The notes: generated from the sequence alone by a model not told the origin. A stretch of DNA of 64,000 bases from Aeromonas encheleia (GCF_900637545.1 NZ_LR134376.1:2499001-2563000), one strand, 5' to 3'. Positions 29,088 to 37,348 are shown, counted from the stretch's first letter. A program made the numbers and translations.

Positions 29088-30425
29088 ATGACCATCCAAG
29101 AAAAATATCGCCTGCATCTGAAGTCCCTCTCGGATGAATTGCTTGCCCTGCAAAAGCCCATCCGCATCCTGGATTCCATCAAGTGGCCCCGCCACCTGCA
29201 GACCGAGTTTCTGGCCAAGGGCGGACGAGAGTTGCCGGCCATCGACGCCAACTTCTATCAGGCCCTCCCCCTCGGCTTCGATCCGCGCAACAAGTATCTG
29301 GAGCTCAAGGAGCTGAGGGACAGGATCCGCCGACGACTCGGCCCTCAGGACGATCTGGGCCGGATCCTGCAAGAGACGGTCGATCAGTACATGGTGGTGA
29401 TCGAGATGCTGCGCCAGCGCGGGCAGCCGGACTTCCAGCGTTACAGCCAGCTGCTGTACGGCTCCGCCAGCGACCACCTGCGCGGGGATCGCAAGACCCT
29501 CAAGGAGCTGGGTGCCAGGCTGTGCGACATCTTCTCGCTGCCCGGCGCCCGCCACCTGGTACGCCCCTACCCCAAGGAGTTTGAGGGGGAAGCGGCGGTA
29601 GCCAAGCTACAGGGCAAGCTGTCGAACTACTTCAGCGACGGCACAGTGCAGGTCAAGCTGAGCGATGGCATCGTCTCGGACGCCGCCGCCGGGGGGGATT
29701 ATATCAAGCTGAGCTCCCACGCCCGTTTCTCCGAGCTGGACCTGCAGGTGCTGGAGGTGCACGAGGGCTGGGTGCATGTCGGCACCACCCTCAACGGTCG
29801 CCAGCAATCCTATGCCACCTGGCTCGGAGCGGGTTCGCCGCGCATCACCGCCTGCCAGGAGGGATTGGCGGTGCTCATCGAGACGCTCACCTTCAGCTCC
29901 TTCCCGGACAGGGCCAAACGTATCTCGGATCGGGTGATGGCCATCGACATGGCGGAGCGTGGCGCCGACTTCATCGAGGTGTTCCGCCATTTCGTCGAAA
30001 AGGGGGCCAGCGAGCACGATGCCTACAAGATCACCCAGCGGGTGTTTCGCGGCGGCATGGTCGAGGGGGGCGCCTGCTTCACCAAGGATCTCTCCTACGT
30101 GAAGGGCTATGTGGAGACGGTCAACTTCATCCGCAGCGCCGTGCTGGAGGGGGTGCCCGAGATCCTGCCCATGCTGTTCGTGGGCAAGGTGACCCTGGAC
30201 GACATCCCGGTGCTCTACCAACACTACCTGGAGGGGCTGATCGATGCGCCCCGCTACCTGCCCCCCATGTTCCGCGATCTCACCGGCCTCTATGTCTGGT
30301 TCGGCTTCGCCTCCGGCATGTCGCTGGTGGACATAGGCCGGGTGCAGCAGCATTTTCGTCAGCTGTTCCACCGCCTGCCGGTGGCCGATCCCATCATAGC
30401 GCCGGTGGACATCGAGATAGACTGA
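29088..30425 (+). CDS. QEGLA-motif protein (DUF1704), putative zinc metallopeptidase
   Basis: 445 residues. It contains the name-giving motif CQEGLAVLIE (Glu258) and, about 30 residues earlier, HEGWVH at residues 225-230, which is an HExxxH zinc-binding pattern. This combination matches the DUF1704 family, whose eukaryotic members (KIAA0895/MATCAP) are tyrosine carboxypeptidases using HExxxH plus a downstream Glu. Bacterial members have been annotated as flavohemoglobin expression-modulating proteins, on thin evidence. I infer an intact metallopeptidase site and an unknown substrate. A run of seven G residues occurs within the gene (29691-29697). AGGGGG precedes the ATG. Confidence 0.85.
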   Translation: MTIQEKYRLHLKSLSDELLALQKPIRILDSIKWPRHLQTEFLAKGGRELPAIDANFYQALPLGFDPRNKYLELKELRDRIRRRLGPQDDLGRILQETVDQYMVVIEMLRQRGQPDFQRYSQLLYGSASDHLRGDRKTLKELGARLCDIFSLPGARHLVRPYPKEFEGEAAVAKLQGKLSNYFSDGTVQVKLSDGIVSDAAAGGDYIKLSSHARFSELDLQVLEVHEGWVHVGTTLNGRQQSYATWLGAGSPRITACQEGLAVLIETLTFSSFPDRAKRISDRVMAIDMAERGADFIEVFRHFVEKGASEHDAYKITQRVFRGGMVEGGACFTKDLSYVKGYVETVNFIRSAVLEGVPEILPMLFVGKVTLDDIPVLYQHYLEGLIDAPRYLPPMFRDLTGLYVWFGFASGMSLVDIGRVQQHFRQLFHRLPVADPIIAPVDIEID

Positions 30426-30443
30426 GCCACCCGCGGATGCAAG

Positions 30444-30466
30444 AAGGGCGCCCTGTCGGCGCCCTT
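30444..30466. terminator. Bidirectional terminator
   Basis: Stem AAGGGCGCC / GGCGCCCTT with a five-base loop, between the convergent QEGLA-family gene and tdk. Confidence 0.85.
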
Positions 30467-30483
30467 TTGCTTTGCATGCTCGG

Positions 30484-31065
30484 TTACTTGAAGGCCTGGC
30501 CATCCAGGTAGTGCTTGCGGCAAAGCGACACATAGCGATCGTTGCCGCCGATCTCCACCTGCTCGCCGTCACGCATCACCTGCCCCGCCTCGTTGACTCT
30601 GGAGTTCATGTGCGCCTTGTTGCCGCACCAGCAGATGCTTTTCAGCTCCTCGAACTTGTCGGCCAGGCAGAGCAGATGGTAGGAGCCGGGGAACAGCTCC
30701 CCCCGAAAATCGGTCTTGAGGCCATAGGCGATGACCGGGATCTTGAGCTCATCGACGATGCGGGCGAGCTGGTACACCTGCTCGCGGGTCAGGAACTGCG
30801 CCTCGTCGACGATGAACACATCGATCTTCTTCTCGCCGTGACGAGCCTTGACCATCTCGAGCAGATCGCAGCTGTCACTGAACACCTCCACCTTCAGCTC
30901 CAGCCCCACTCTGGCGCTGATCACCCCGGCCCCGAAGCGATCGTCGATGACGGGCGTCATGGCCAGCGGAACCATGCCGCGCTCCAGGTAGTTGAAGTGG
31001 GCCTGGATGAGCTGGGTGGACTTGCCTGAGTTCATGGTGGCAAATTTGTAGTGCAGTGAAGCCAT
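30484..31065 (-). CDS. tdk: Thymidine kinase
   Basis: Cytosolic type II thymidine kinase of the salvage pathway, converting thymidine to dTMP. It has 193 residues. The P-loop MNSGKST and the Walker B-type VDEAQF are intact, and the zinc-binding Cys pairs lie in CWCGNKAHM and in the C-terminal LCRKHY. Length matches the E. coli enzyme (205 residues) closely. It is downstream of the NhaC-family transporter gene on the same strand but separated from it by a terminator. Confidence 0.97.
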   Translation of the reverse strand: MASLHYKFATMNSGKSTQLIQAHFNYLERGMVPLAMTPVIDDRFGAGVISARVGLELKVEVFSDSCDLLEMVKARHGEKKIDVFIVDEAQFLTREQVYQLARIVDELKIPVIAYGLKTDFRGELFPGSYHLLCLADKFEELKSICWCGNKAHMNSRVNEAGQVMRDGEQVEIGGNDRYVSLCRKHYLDGQAFK

Positions 31066-31123
31066 GGTGCTGTTCCGAAACTGAATTTATGGGGCGCATG
31101 CTAACCAAAGCCCCCGCCAAAAC

Positions 31124-31145
31124 CAAGGGGCCCGTGGGCCCCTTG
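31124..31145 (-). terminator. Terminator after the NhaC-family gene
   Basis: Perfect stem CAAGGGGCCC / GGGCCCCTTG. The minus-strand exit is GTTTTGG. Confidence 0.75.
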
Positions 31146-31152
31146 TTCTATT

Positions 31153-32733
31153 TTATGCGATAGCCAGGTCTCGCTGGATCCGGGCCTTGCGCAGATGGTA
31201 GCCGGAGAAGATCACGAACCAGAGCGCGCTGACCGTGAAGCCCGCCAGCACCGAGTGCATCAGCCCCATCACCAGGTAACCGAGCGCGGCACCGAAGGCG
31301 ATGGCCAGCGCATAGGGCAACTGGGTCATCACGTGATCGATGTGATGGCAGCCGGCGCCGGTGGCCGACAGTATGCTGGTACTGGAGATGGGCGAGCTGT
31401 GATCGCCGAACACCGAGCCCGCCAGCACCGCGGCCAGCATCGGCAGCATCAGGCTGATGTCGCTGGCGGCCGCCATGTCGCCGGCCAGCGGCAGCATGAT
31501 GCCGAAGGTGCCCCAGCTGGTACCGGTGGCAAAGGCCATGGCACAGGAGAGGATGAACACCACCGCCGGCAGCACTTCGATCGGCAGGTTGCCATTGGCC
31601 ATGGAGGCCAGATACTTGCCGGTCTCCACGTCACGCACCACGGCGCCTATGGTCCAGGCGAACAGCAGTATGTTGATCGCCGGCAACATGGCCATGATCC
31701 CTTGCGGTGCGGCCTTCATCCAGTTTCTGGCCCCAAGCTTGAGGCGCATGGCCAGACCGATGGAGACCACCAGGCTGCACAGGGCACCGTAGACCAGGGA
31801 GGAGCCGACATTGGTGTTCTCGAACGAGCCGAGCACACTGAACGGCAGGCCTTTGCCCTCCAACACGGCGGCGCCGGAATCGATCATGAAGTAGACGGTC
31901 GCCAGGGTCAGGGTCAGGATCGGCAGCACCATGTCGATCATGCCGCCATTGCTCTCCTCCGGAGACTCCATGTCCAGCCCGATGGGACGGCCCTTGGACT
32001 CGTCCCACAGCTTGCCCTCCAGCGCCCACTGCTCATGCTGACGCATGGAGCCGATGTCGAGCTGGAACGCGATCACCACCAGTACCATGATCAGGGTGAA
32101 CACGGCATAGAGGTTCATCGGGATCATCTCGACGAAGGCGGAGATGGGACTCTGATCGGTCAGGCCATGGGCCGCCATGATACCCCCCACCAGGGCGATG
32201 ATGTAGGCCCCCCAGGAGGAGATGGGCATCAGCACGCAGACCGGTGCGGCGGTGGAGTCGAGCAGATAGGCCAGCTTGGCGCGGGAGATCTGGAAGCGAT
32301 CGGTGACCGGACGGCAGATGGCCCCCACCGACAGGCTGTGGAAGAAGTCATCGATGAAGAAGGCAAACACCATCATGCCGGTGAGGGCCTTGGCCCCCTT
32401 GCGGGTCTTGGCACGGCGCTCGGCCCACTCGGCGAAGGCCCGGGTCGCACCGGAGACGCTCATCAGGCTGATGAGACCGCCCAGCAGCAACATGAACAGG
32501 ATCATGTTGACGTTGTCACGGTTCAACGCACCGTCGACCCAGACGATCTTGAGCACGGTATTCAGCATGTAATGCAGGGAATCGAGCGGGGAGAACTGGT
32601 TGAGCAGCAGGCTGCCGGCCACGATACCGACCCCCAGCGACACCAGAACGCGACGGGTGATGATCGCCAGGGCGACGGCCAATAAAGGGGGAATGACTGA
32701 CCAACCGGAGTCGGCGTAATGAACGATGTCCAT
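31153..32733 (-). CDS. NhaC-family transporter, predicted lysine transporter
   Basis: 526-residue inner-membrane protein with about 11-12 hydrophobic helices and NhaC-superfamily features such as FFIDDFFHSLSVGAICRPV and GSVFGDHSSPISSTSILSA. NhaC members are usually called Na+/H+ antiporters. A lysine riboswitch immediately upstream, however, makes lysine (sodium- or proton-coupled) the likely substrate; NhaC-type genes under L-box control have been proposed as lysine transporters by comparative genomics. I start at the ATG ending at 32733 with AAAGAGATC before it. A longer frame reaching 32838 would begin inside the riboswitch and is rejected. Confidence 0.88.
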   Translation of the reverse strand: MDIVHYADSGWSVIPPLLAVALAIITRRVLVSLGVGIVAGSLLLNQFSPLDSLHYMLNTVLKIVWVDGALNRDNVNMILFMLLLGGLISLMSVSGATRAFAEWAERRAKTRKGAKALTGMMVFAFFIDDFFHSLSVGAICRPVTDRFQISRAKLAYLLDSTAAPVCVLMPISSWGAYIIALVGGIMAAHGLTDQSPISAFVEMIPMNLYAVFTLIMVLVVIAFQLDIGSMRQHEQWALEGKLWDESKGRPIGLDMESPEESNGGMIDMVLPILTLTLATVYFMIDSGAAVLEGKGLPFSVLGSFENTNVGSSLVYGALCSLVVSIGLAMRLKLGARNWMKAAPQGIMAMLPAINILLFAWTIGAVVRDVETGKYLASMANGNLPIEVLPAVVFILSCAMAFATGTSWGTFGIMLPLAGDMAAASDISLMLPMLAAVLAGSVFGDHSSPISSTSILSATGAGCHHIDHVMTQLPYALAIAFGAALGYLVMGLMHSVLAGFTVSALWFVIFSGYHLRKARIQRDLAIA

Positions 32734-32797
32734 GATCTCTTTGCACCTAAAGACAGCAGGTGGAGATCTACCGAGAGGATCTAAAGAAACAAAACCC

Positions 32798-32821
32798 GGG
32801 GCGGGCATACTCCTCAGCCCC
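32798..32821 (-). terminator. Probable expression-platform terminator of the lysine riboswitch
   Basis: On the minus strand GGGGC (32817-32821) can pair with GCCCC (32798-32802), followed by GGGTTTTGTTTCTTT. The left arm touches the 3' strand of riboswitch helix P1, so the two structures can compete. It suggests transcriptional attenuation. Confidence 0.6.
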
Positions 32822-32990
32822 TTCAGGTAGCGCTCCATAGTGGATGACTATGGCAGTCCTGCACCTATTAGATGCAGAACCAGCAACCCGGTATGATGGC
32901 CTGGTCACTTCGGCGCCGGCTCCTTTCATCGAGCATCGCAGGCATCACCCTCCGCTCGGTTACTCATAGGCAGCGCGCCTCTACTTAAAG
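32821..32990 (-). promoter_or_regulatory. Lysine riboswitch (L-box)
   Basis: The minus strand shows the conserved core in order: AGAGGCGCGCTGCC, GAGTAACCG, GGCGCCGAAGTGA and GGAGCGCTACC. These align by eye with the E. coli lysC riboswitch. The ends pair to form P1: CTTTAAGTAG (32981-32990) with CTACCTGAAG (32821-32830), nine of ten positions pairing with one G-U. The element lies about 90 bases upstream of the NhaC-family start codon. In this class, lysine binding lowers expression of biosynthesis or uptake genes. Confidence 0.9.
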
Positions 32991-33312
32991 GTATTCGGGG
33001 CACATTTTATCGGGACACCGCGTGATAGCAAGTTTTTTGATTAAAATTCAATGTTAGTGCAGGGATCTTACGCAAAATGGTAGTCAAATGGTGCGAACAA
33101 TCCAATATAGACAACATTTTCATCTACTTGAATCTCATTTGGAGATGACAACCTCAATACCGATGCTATATCTTCCCGCCAATTATTCACCTGGCTTAAT
33201 TTACCTGCCGAATTAATTAATTCAGTTTGCTTGACTTGATGCCAAACCACCCTTTAAATTATCGAAAAGCACATCTCATTTCCTTAATATTCCTGCGCGC
33301 GTGGTAGCCTAT
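32991..33312. other. AT-rich region between the lysine riboswitch and hns
   Basis: About 320 bases with clearly lower GC than the neighbours. They should contain both the riboswitch promoter (minus) and the hns promoter (plus). A 60-residue frame on the minus strand (33068-33250) begins with GTG without a spaced ribosome site and has no recognisable family, so I do not call it. AT-richness upstream of hns fits autoregulation by H-NS (inference). Confidence 0.45.
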
Positions 33313-33717
33313 ATGAACGAATTTCTGAAAGTCCTGCTGAATATCCGTAGCCTGCGGGCGACTTGCCGTGAATTGACTCTGGAACAACTGGAAGAGGGTC
33401 TGGAAAAACTCACCGCCATCGTCACCGAGCGCCAGCAGGATGAATCCGCCGAGCGTCAGGCCCGTGCAGAGCACCAGCGAAAAATTACCGAATATGCCGA
33501 GATGTTGAAGGCCGCAGGCATAGATCCAGCCGAATTAGTGGGTAGTGTTGCCATCGATGCTCCCAAGGCCGGCAAGGGCAAGCGAGCGCCCCGCCCCGCC
33601 AAATATCGTTATCTGGATAACGGGGTGGAAAAAACCTGGACCGGTCAGGGTCGCATGCCCTCCGCCATTGCCAAGGCCGTGGCCGAAGGGAAATCCGTGG
33701 AAGATTTTGCCATCTGA
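33313..33717 (+). CDS. hns: H-NS family nucleoid-associated protein
   Basis: 134-residue DNA-binding protein that silences AT-rich and horizontally acquired genes. The N-terminal part (about 1-80) is a coiled-coil oligomerisation domain. The C-terminal domain carries the DNA-minor-groove motif TWTGQGRMP within [18 protein letters not shown]. Length matches H-NS (137 residues). I use the ATG at 33313 and not the GTG at 33301. It is monocistronic with a strong terminator. A StpA-type paralog cannot be excluded from one locus. Confidence 0.93.
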   Translation: MNEFLKVLLNIRSLRATCRELTLEQLEEGLEKLTAIVTERQQDESAERQARAEHQRKITEYAEMLKAAGIDPAELVGSVAIDAPKAGKGKRAPRPAKYRYLDNGVEKTWTGQGRMPSAIAKAVAEGKSVEDFAI

Positions 33718-33740
33718 TGCATCCCGTATTGTTCAAATAA

Positions 33741-33767
33741 AAAAACCTCGCCTGGCGAGGTTTTTTT
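33741..33767. terminator. Bidirectional terminator after hns
   Basis: Stem CCTCGC / GCGAGG extended by A5/T7 tracts on both sides, with a three-base loop. It lies between convergent hns and the adenosyltransferase gene. Confidence 0.9.
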
Positions 33768-33788
33768 ATTTCCGTAGATGGTGGTCAC

Positions 33789-34352
33789 TCAGCCCCGATC
33801 GGCCGCCTTGACCCACAACACCTCGGGGGTGCCGGTGCAGGCCAGCAGGTATCTGGCCACGGTGAAGAACCAGTCACTCAGCCTGTTCAGATAAGGCAGG
33901 ATGGCCGGATTCACCTGCTCTGCACGGCTCAAGCCCAGCAGCAGGCGCTCGCAGCGCCGGGTCAGGGTACGCACCACATGAGCCTGTGCCGCCGCCCGTG
34001 AGCCGCTCGGTAAAATGAAATTGCGCAATACCGGCAACTGGGCGCTATAGGCATCGATCTGTTGCTCGAGTCTGGCGGTCCAGTCCTCGTTGACTTGCCA
34101 CAGGCTGGCATTCTGCGCCGCACTGGAAAAAGCCAGCTCCCCGCCCAGATCAAACAACTCCTGCTGCAACTGCACCAGCTGGGCCAATAACACCGCCTCT
34201 TGCGACGGTATTTCGGCAATAAGCAGACCTATCTGGGAATTCAATTCATCCACGGCGCCATAGGTCTCGACCCGCATATCATCTTTGGCAAGCTGGGCAC
34301 CGTCCGCCAGACGGGTGAGGCCCTTGTCCCCTTGTCGGGTATATATTCTCAT
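33789..34352 (-). CDS. Cob(I)alamin adenosyltransferase, PduO type
   Basis: 187 residues. It transfers adenosyl from ATP to cob(I)alamin to make adenosylcobalamin. PduO-type signatures are present: YTRQGDKGLT at the N-terminus (ATP binding), YGAVDELNSQIG, FILPSGSRAAAQAHVVRT, RCERLL and YLNRLSDWFF. The start codon overlaps the stop of the upstream DUF3820 gene (ATGA). It is the last gene of a tapT-like/queC/queE/DUF3820/adenosyltransferase unit. The link to B12 is notable because the final queuosine enzyme QueG uses cobalamin, though not adenosylcobalamin catalysis. Confidence 0.92.
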   Translation of the reverse strand: MRIYTRQGDKGLTRLADGAQLAKDDMRVETYGAVDELNSQIGLLIAEIPSQEAVLLAQLVQLQQELFDLGGELAFSSAAQNASLWQVNEDWTARLEQQIDAYSAQLPVLRNFILPSGSRAAAQAHVVRTLTRRCERLLLGLSRAEQVNPAILPYLNRLSDWFFTVARYLLACTGTPEVLWVKAADRG

Positions 34353-34579
34353 ACTGACATCCTGTTAATAATGGGAATAATCATGGTCTCCAGCCCATTG
34401 AGCTTGATCTCGTACGCCAGCGCCAATGACTGGCCCAGGCTACCGGCTGGAAAACCTGTCCGTGCCATCCACACCAGATAGGGCTCGGGAATATCGATGA
34501 TGCGTCGCCCCTGATATTTACCGTATGGCATCTTCTTCGCCAGGCTGAGCAATACCCGCTCGTCAGATAATCCATCCAT
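34349..34579 (-). CDS. DUF3820 family small protein
   Basis: 76-residue protein of unknown function. The family pattern is clear: KMPYGKYQGRRIIDIPEPYL, then FPAGSLGQSL and EIKLNGLE. No signal peptide or membrane segment is visible. The ATG ending at 34579 begins one base after the queE stop, and its stop overlaps the adenosyltransferase start, so it is tightly coupled to both. That placement suggests a role near queuosine or cobalamin metabolism (inference). Confidence 0.85.
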   Translation of the reverse strand: MDGLSDERVLLSLAKKMPYGKYQGRRIIDIPEPYLVWMARTGFPAGSLGQSLALAYEIKLNGLETMIIPIINRMSV

Positions 34580-34580
34580 A

Positions 34581-35252
34581 TTAATCAATATTCAGATATT
34601 TGTGGGTCTGGATGGAGAGCCGCCAATTACGGGCGATACAGGTCGCCATGGCCAGCTCGGTCGCCCTGGGCTTCTGGCTGATGGGCTGCAGCGCTATCAT
34701 CACATCGGGACGCAGGCTGGCCGTCGCCAGCAAGGCGTCGAGCTCCTCGATATGGCGTTCAGTGGCCACCGGGTGCTTGATCTCGTTGGCACGCTCGAGC
34801 GCCGACACCAGCACCGGCAAGCCCCCCTTCATGCCTATCTTGGGAGAGACGGTGACCCAAGTGTCGTCGTGGGTCTGGATCTCGCTGGTACCACTGGTCT
34901 CGATCTGCACCTGATACCCCGCCGCCAGCAAGGCCGCTGATAGCTCATGCAGGTCATACAGGCAGGGCTCACCACCGGTTAACACCACGTGGCGGGCCCG
35001 GTAACCCAGCGTCTCGAAGCTGGCCAGGATCTGCACCGTGCTCATCTTGCTCCAGCCATCGGACTCGTTGGAACGATCAAGCACCTCGCTACTGCCCACC
35101 TCACGCGCCGGATCCACCACCCAGGTATGACGGGTGTCACACCAGGGACAGCCCACCGGGCAGCCCTGCAGGCGAACGAAGATGGCGGGCAGGCCGGTGA
35201 AGACGCCCTCCCCCTGGATGGTCTGGAAGATCTCGTTGATTGGGTAGTGCAT
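34581..35252 (-). CDS. queE: 7-carboxy-7-deazaguanine synthase
   Basis: Radical SAM enzyme of the queuosine pathway, converting 6-carboxy-tetrahydropterin to 7-carboxy-7-deazaguanine. It has 223 residues, as in E. coli. The N-terminus is INEIFQTIQGEG. The cluster motif CxxxCxxC appears as CPVGCPWCDTRHTW, followed by the glycine-rich VLTGGEPCLYD. I start at the ATG ending at 35252; upstream frame extension reaches into queC. It sits 61 bases after queC in the same orientation. Confidence 0.96.
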   Translation of the reverse strand: MHYPINEIFQTIQGEGVFTGLPAIFVRLQGCPVGCPWCDTRHTWVVDPAREVGSSEVLDRSNESDGWSKMSTVQILASFETLGYRARHVVLTGGEPCLYDLHELSAALLAAGYQVQIETSGTSEIQTHDDTWVTVSPKIGMKGGLPVLVSALERANEIKHPVATERHIEELDALLATASLRPDVMIALQPISQKPRATELAMATCIARNWRLSIQTHKYLNID

Positions 35253-35313
35253 GCTGATCACGGCTTGTTGCAAAAGGCGCGGATTATACCCCAAACCGGG
35301 GCAAGACGCAGGC

Positions 35314-36027
35314 TCAGGATCCGCTTTTCTCACCCAGCCCGGTTTTCTCACGCAGGCGGGCCATGACCCCGACCCGATCGGCCAGATAATGGTTCAAGCC
35401 ACGGCTGCGCAGCTCGCAGGCGGGACAGCTGCCACAGCCATCCCCCAGGATGCCGTTGTAGCAGGTGAGCGTCTGCTGGCGCACCCTGTCGAGCTGACCA
35501 TAATGATCCGCCAGCGCCCAGGTTTCGGCCTTGTCGAGCCACATCAGCGGCGTCTCGAAGCGAATGCCGCGATCCAACCCAAGGGAGACCGCTTGGTTGA
35601 GCGCCTTGACGAACTCGTCGCGGCAATCCGGGTAACCGGAGAAGTCGGTCTCGCAGACCCCGGTGATCACCGTCTCGGCGCCGACCTGATAGGCGTAGAT
35701 GGAGGCCAGGGTCAGAAACAGGATGTTGCGGCCCGGCACGAAGGTGTTGGGCAGGCCGTTGTCCTGCAGCTCGCCGCTGACCGGGATCTCGTCCCGGGTC
35801 AGGGCCGAAACCGCCAGCTCCCCCAGCATGGTCACATCCATCACCTTGTGAGCGGCGATGCCAAACTCGCTGGCCAGACGGCGAGCGGTGTCGATCTCCT
35901 CCCGGTGGCGCTGGCCATAGTCGAAGGTGATGGCGTGCACTTCATCATAGCGGGCCAGGGCCTGCACCAGGCAGGTGGTACTGTCCTGACCACCACTGAA
36001 TACCACGACGGCTTTTTTCACGTTCAT
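35314..36027 (-). CDS. queC: 7-cyano-7-deazaguanine synthase
   Basis: ATP-dependent enzyme that converts carboxy-deazaguanine to preQ0, the next queuosine step after QueE. It has 237 residues. The PP-loop SGGQDSTTC lies near the N-terminus, and the C-terminal zinc-binding cysteines are in [19 protein letters not shown]. The ATG ending at 36027 has CAGGAG upstream. It lies 22 bases after the DTW-domain gene and upstream of queE. Confidence 0.97.
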   Translation of the reverse strand: MNVKKAVVVFSGGQDSTTCLVQALARYDEVHAITFDYGQRHREEIDTARRLASEFGIAAHKVMDVTMLGELAVSALTRDEIPVSGELQDNGLPNTFVPGRNILFLTLASIYAYQVGAETVITGVCETDFSGYPDCRDEFVKALNQAVSLGLDRGIRFETPLMWLDKAETWALADHYGQLDRVRQQTLTCYNGILGDGCGSCPACELRSRGLNHYLADRVGVMARLREKTGLGEKSGS

Positions 36028-36049
36028 CACTCCTGTTTGCAATTCAGAT

Positions 36050-36661
36050 TCAAGCGCGGCGACCTTGTGCAAAGTCATGCCACTGCTGGTTCAACTGGGA
36101 AAAGAGGTTCATCAGCGGGGCGAAGCGCTCGGGCTCCCCCTCCCACTGGGATAACAGATGGTAGCCCGCCTCCAGGGTCGACAGCGCCTCGGGGAACGGC
36201 TTCTTGCGAATGGAATATTGACCCGCCATGGCGCCGAGTTTGATCCTCGGCAACTGCAGCAGGGCCGGGTTGCTGTGCAACATGCGATACGCCTTGCGCC
36301 AGGTACCATCGAGCAGGATAAAATGCACCTCATGGGCTGGCGGGATGCGCTCGCGCACCTGCGCCAGGGTCAGGGCCTGATCGTCTGGCCACAGCAAATA
36401 GCATTGCACCTTGGGATCAGCGAGCAGGGCATTGAGCCAGTCGGCATCGGCGAAGCTCTCCCCCACATGAATGCGGGCCTGGCTGAGGGAGGCAGCCAGC
36501 AGGGCGGCCGTGCCCTTGGGGTGAGCCACCTCGGTCGGATGCTGCAGAATGTGGAGCGGGGCAAGATGGGTCACCTGCTGAATATAATCACACAGGCAGG
36601 CTTTGAGGGCTCGGGTGCAGCGTGTACAGTAACGGCTCTCTTTGTCGTTGGACCGTTTCAT
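36050..36661 (-). CDS. DTW-domain tRNA-uridine aminocarboxypropyltransferase
   Basis: 203 residues from the chosen start. It contains the DTW-type motif as [13 protein letters not shown] and N-terminal paired cysteines in [17 protein letters not shown] proteins such as TapT (YfiP) transfer an aminocarboxypropyl group from SAM to tRNA uridine (acp3U). This one is shorter than E. coli TapT, so the subfamily and exact position are uncertain. Starts at 36661, 36694 and 36730 are all possible; none has a clear ribosome site. With queC and queE it forms a tRNA-modification cluster. Confidence 0.82.
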   Translation of the reverse strand: MKRSNDKESRYCTRCTRALKACLCDYIQQVTHLAPLHILQHPTEVAHPKGTAALLAASLSQARIHVGESFADADWLNALLADPKVQCYLLWPDDQALTLAQVRERIPPAHEVHFILLDGTWRKAYRMLHSNPALLQLPRIKLGAMAGQYSIRKKPFPEALSTLEAGYHLLSQWEGEPERFAPLMNLFSQLNQQWHDFAQGRRA

Positions 36662-37238
36662 GTTGTCAGAAAAATCGGGTTTGCTCTGGGTCATCACGCT
36701 TTCGCTCGTCACTGCCTTGCTCTTCCTCACAGTACCAAATCACCTGATCTCCTTCGATCGTACCCTGATAGCCCATGGCGAAGGGTGGCGCATCATAACA
36801 GGCAATCTGGCCCACACCAACGGATGGCACCTGCTGCTCAATCTGAGCGGCCTGGGCGTGCTCTACAGCCTGTTTCGCGAGTACCTGGCGGGCTGGCGCC
36901 TGCCCGTGCTGCTCTTGCTGCTGGGAACGGCCGTCGGCCTGGGGATCTGGTGGTGGTGCCCGCAGACCCAGTGGTACATGGGGTTGTCCGGCGCCTTGCA
37001 TGGGCTCTTCGTGTGGGGCGCCTTGCAGGATATCCGCCATCGCCGCCATTCGGGCTGGCTGATGTTGCTGGGGATCCTCATCAAGCTCGGACTGGACTTC
37101 TACAGCGCCGGTGAGAGCCCGGCCTCCCTGCTGATCGGCGCCCGGGTTCACATCGAATCACATCTGATTGGCTCAGCCGCAGGCCTGTTGCTCGGCCTGC
37201 TGCCATTCGGTCTGGGTGCCCAGACCGTCAAGCCCTGA
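36660..37238 (+). CDS. rrtA: Rhombosortase (rhomboid-family GlyGly-CTERM protease)
   Basis: 192-residue intramembrane serine protease with six hydrophobic segments. The catalytic serine lies in MGLSGALHGLF, the catalytic histidine probably in ESHLIGSAAG, and HTNGWHLLLNLSG is the conserved early segment. Length and motifs fit rhombosortase, which processes proteins with a GlyGly-CTERM tail in Aeromonas, Vibrio and relatives; other rhomboids are usually longer. The ATG at 36660 overlaps the divergent DTW gene start in the palindrome CATG. No GlyGly-CTERM substrate is encoded in this window. Confidence 0.85.
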   Translation: MLSEKSGLLWVITLSLVTALLFLTVPNHLISFDRTLIAHGEGWRIITGNLAHTNGWHLLLNLSGLGVLYSLFREYLAGWRLPVLLLLLGTAVGLGIWWWCPQTQWYMGLSGALHGLFVWGALQDIRHRRHSGWLMLLGILIKLGLDFYSAGESPASLLIGARVHIESHLIGSAAGLLLGLLPFGLGAQTVKP

Positions 37239-37313
37239 GCCCAACTGATGGCCGGGCGGCCAGACCGCTCAGGGTCTGATCACCGTATCTCCCCGCATCG
37301 CTACCGTTCCACA

Positions 37314-37348
37314 GACAACAGGCCGGATGTTCAATCCGGCCTGTTGTC
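37314..37348. terminator. Bidirectional terminator between rrtA and pyrF
   Basis: A perfect 15-bp stem (37314-37328 with 37334-37348) and a five-base loop, between convergent genes. Confidence 0.85.

Noticed and set aside
31195..32685. 496-residue open frame on the plus strand
   Set aside because: It is antisense to the NhaC-family gene and extremely His/Gly/Asp-rich, as shadow frames of hydrophobic genes are.
33068..33250. 60-residue AT-rich frame near hns
   Set aside because: GTG start without a properly spaced ribosome site and no family. The region is more likely promoter DNA.
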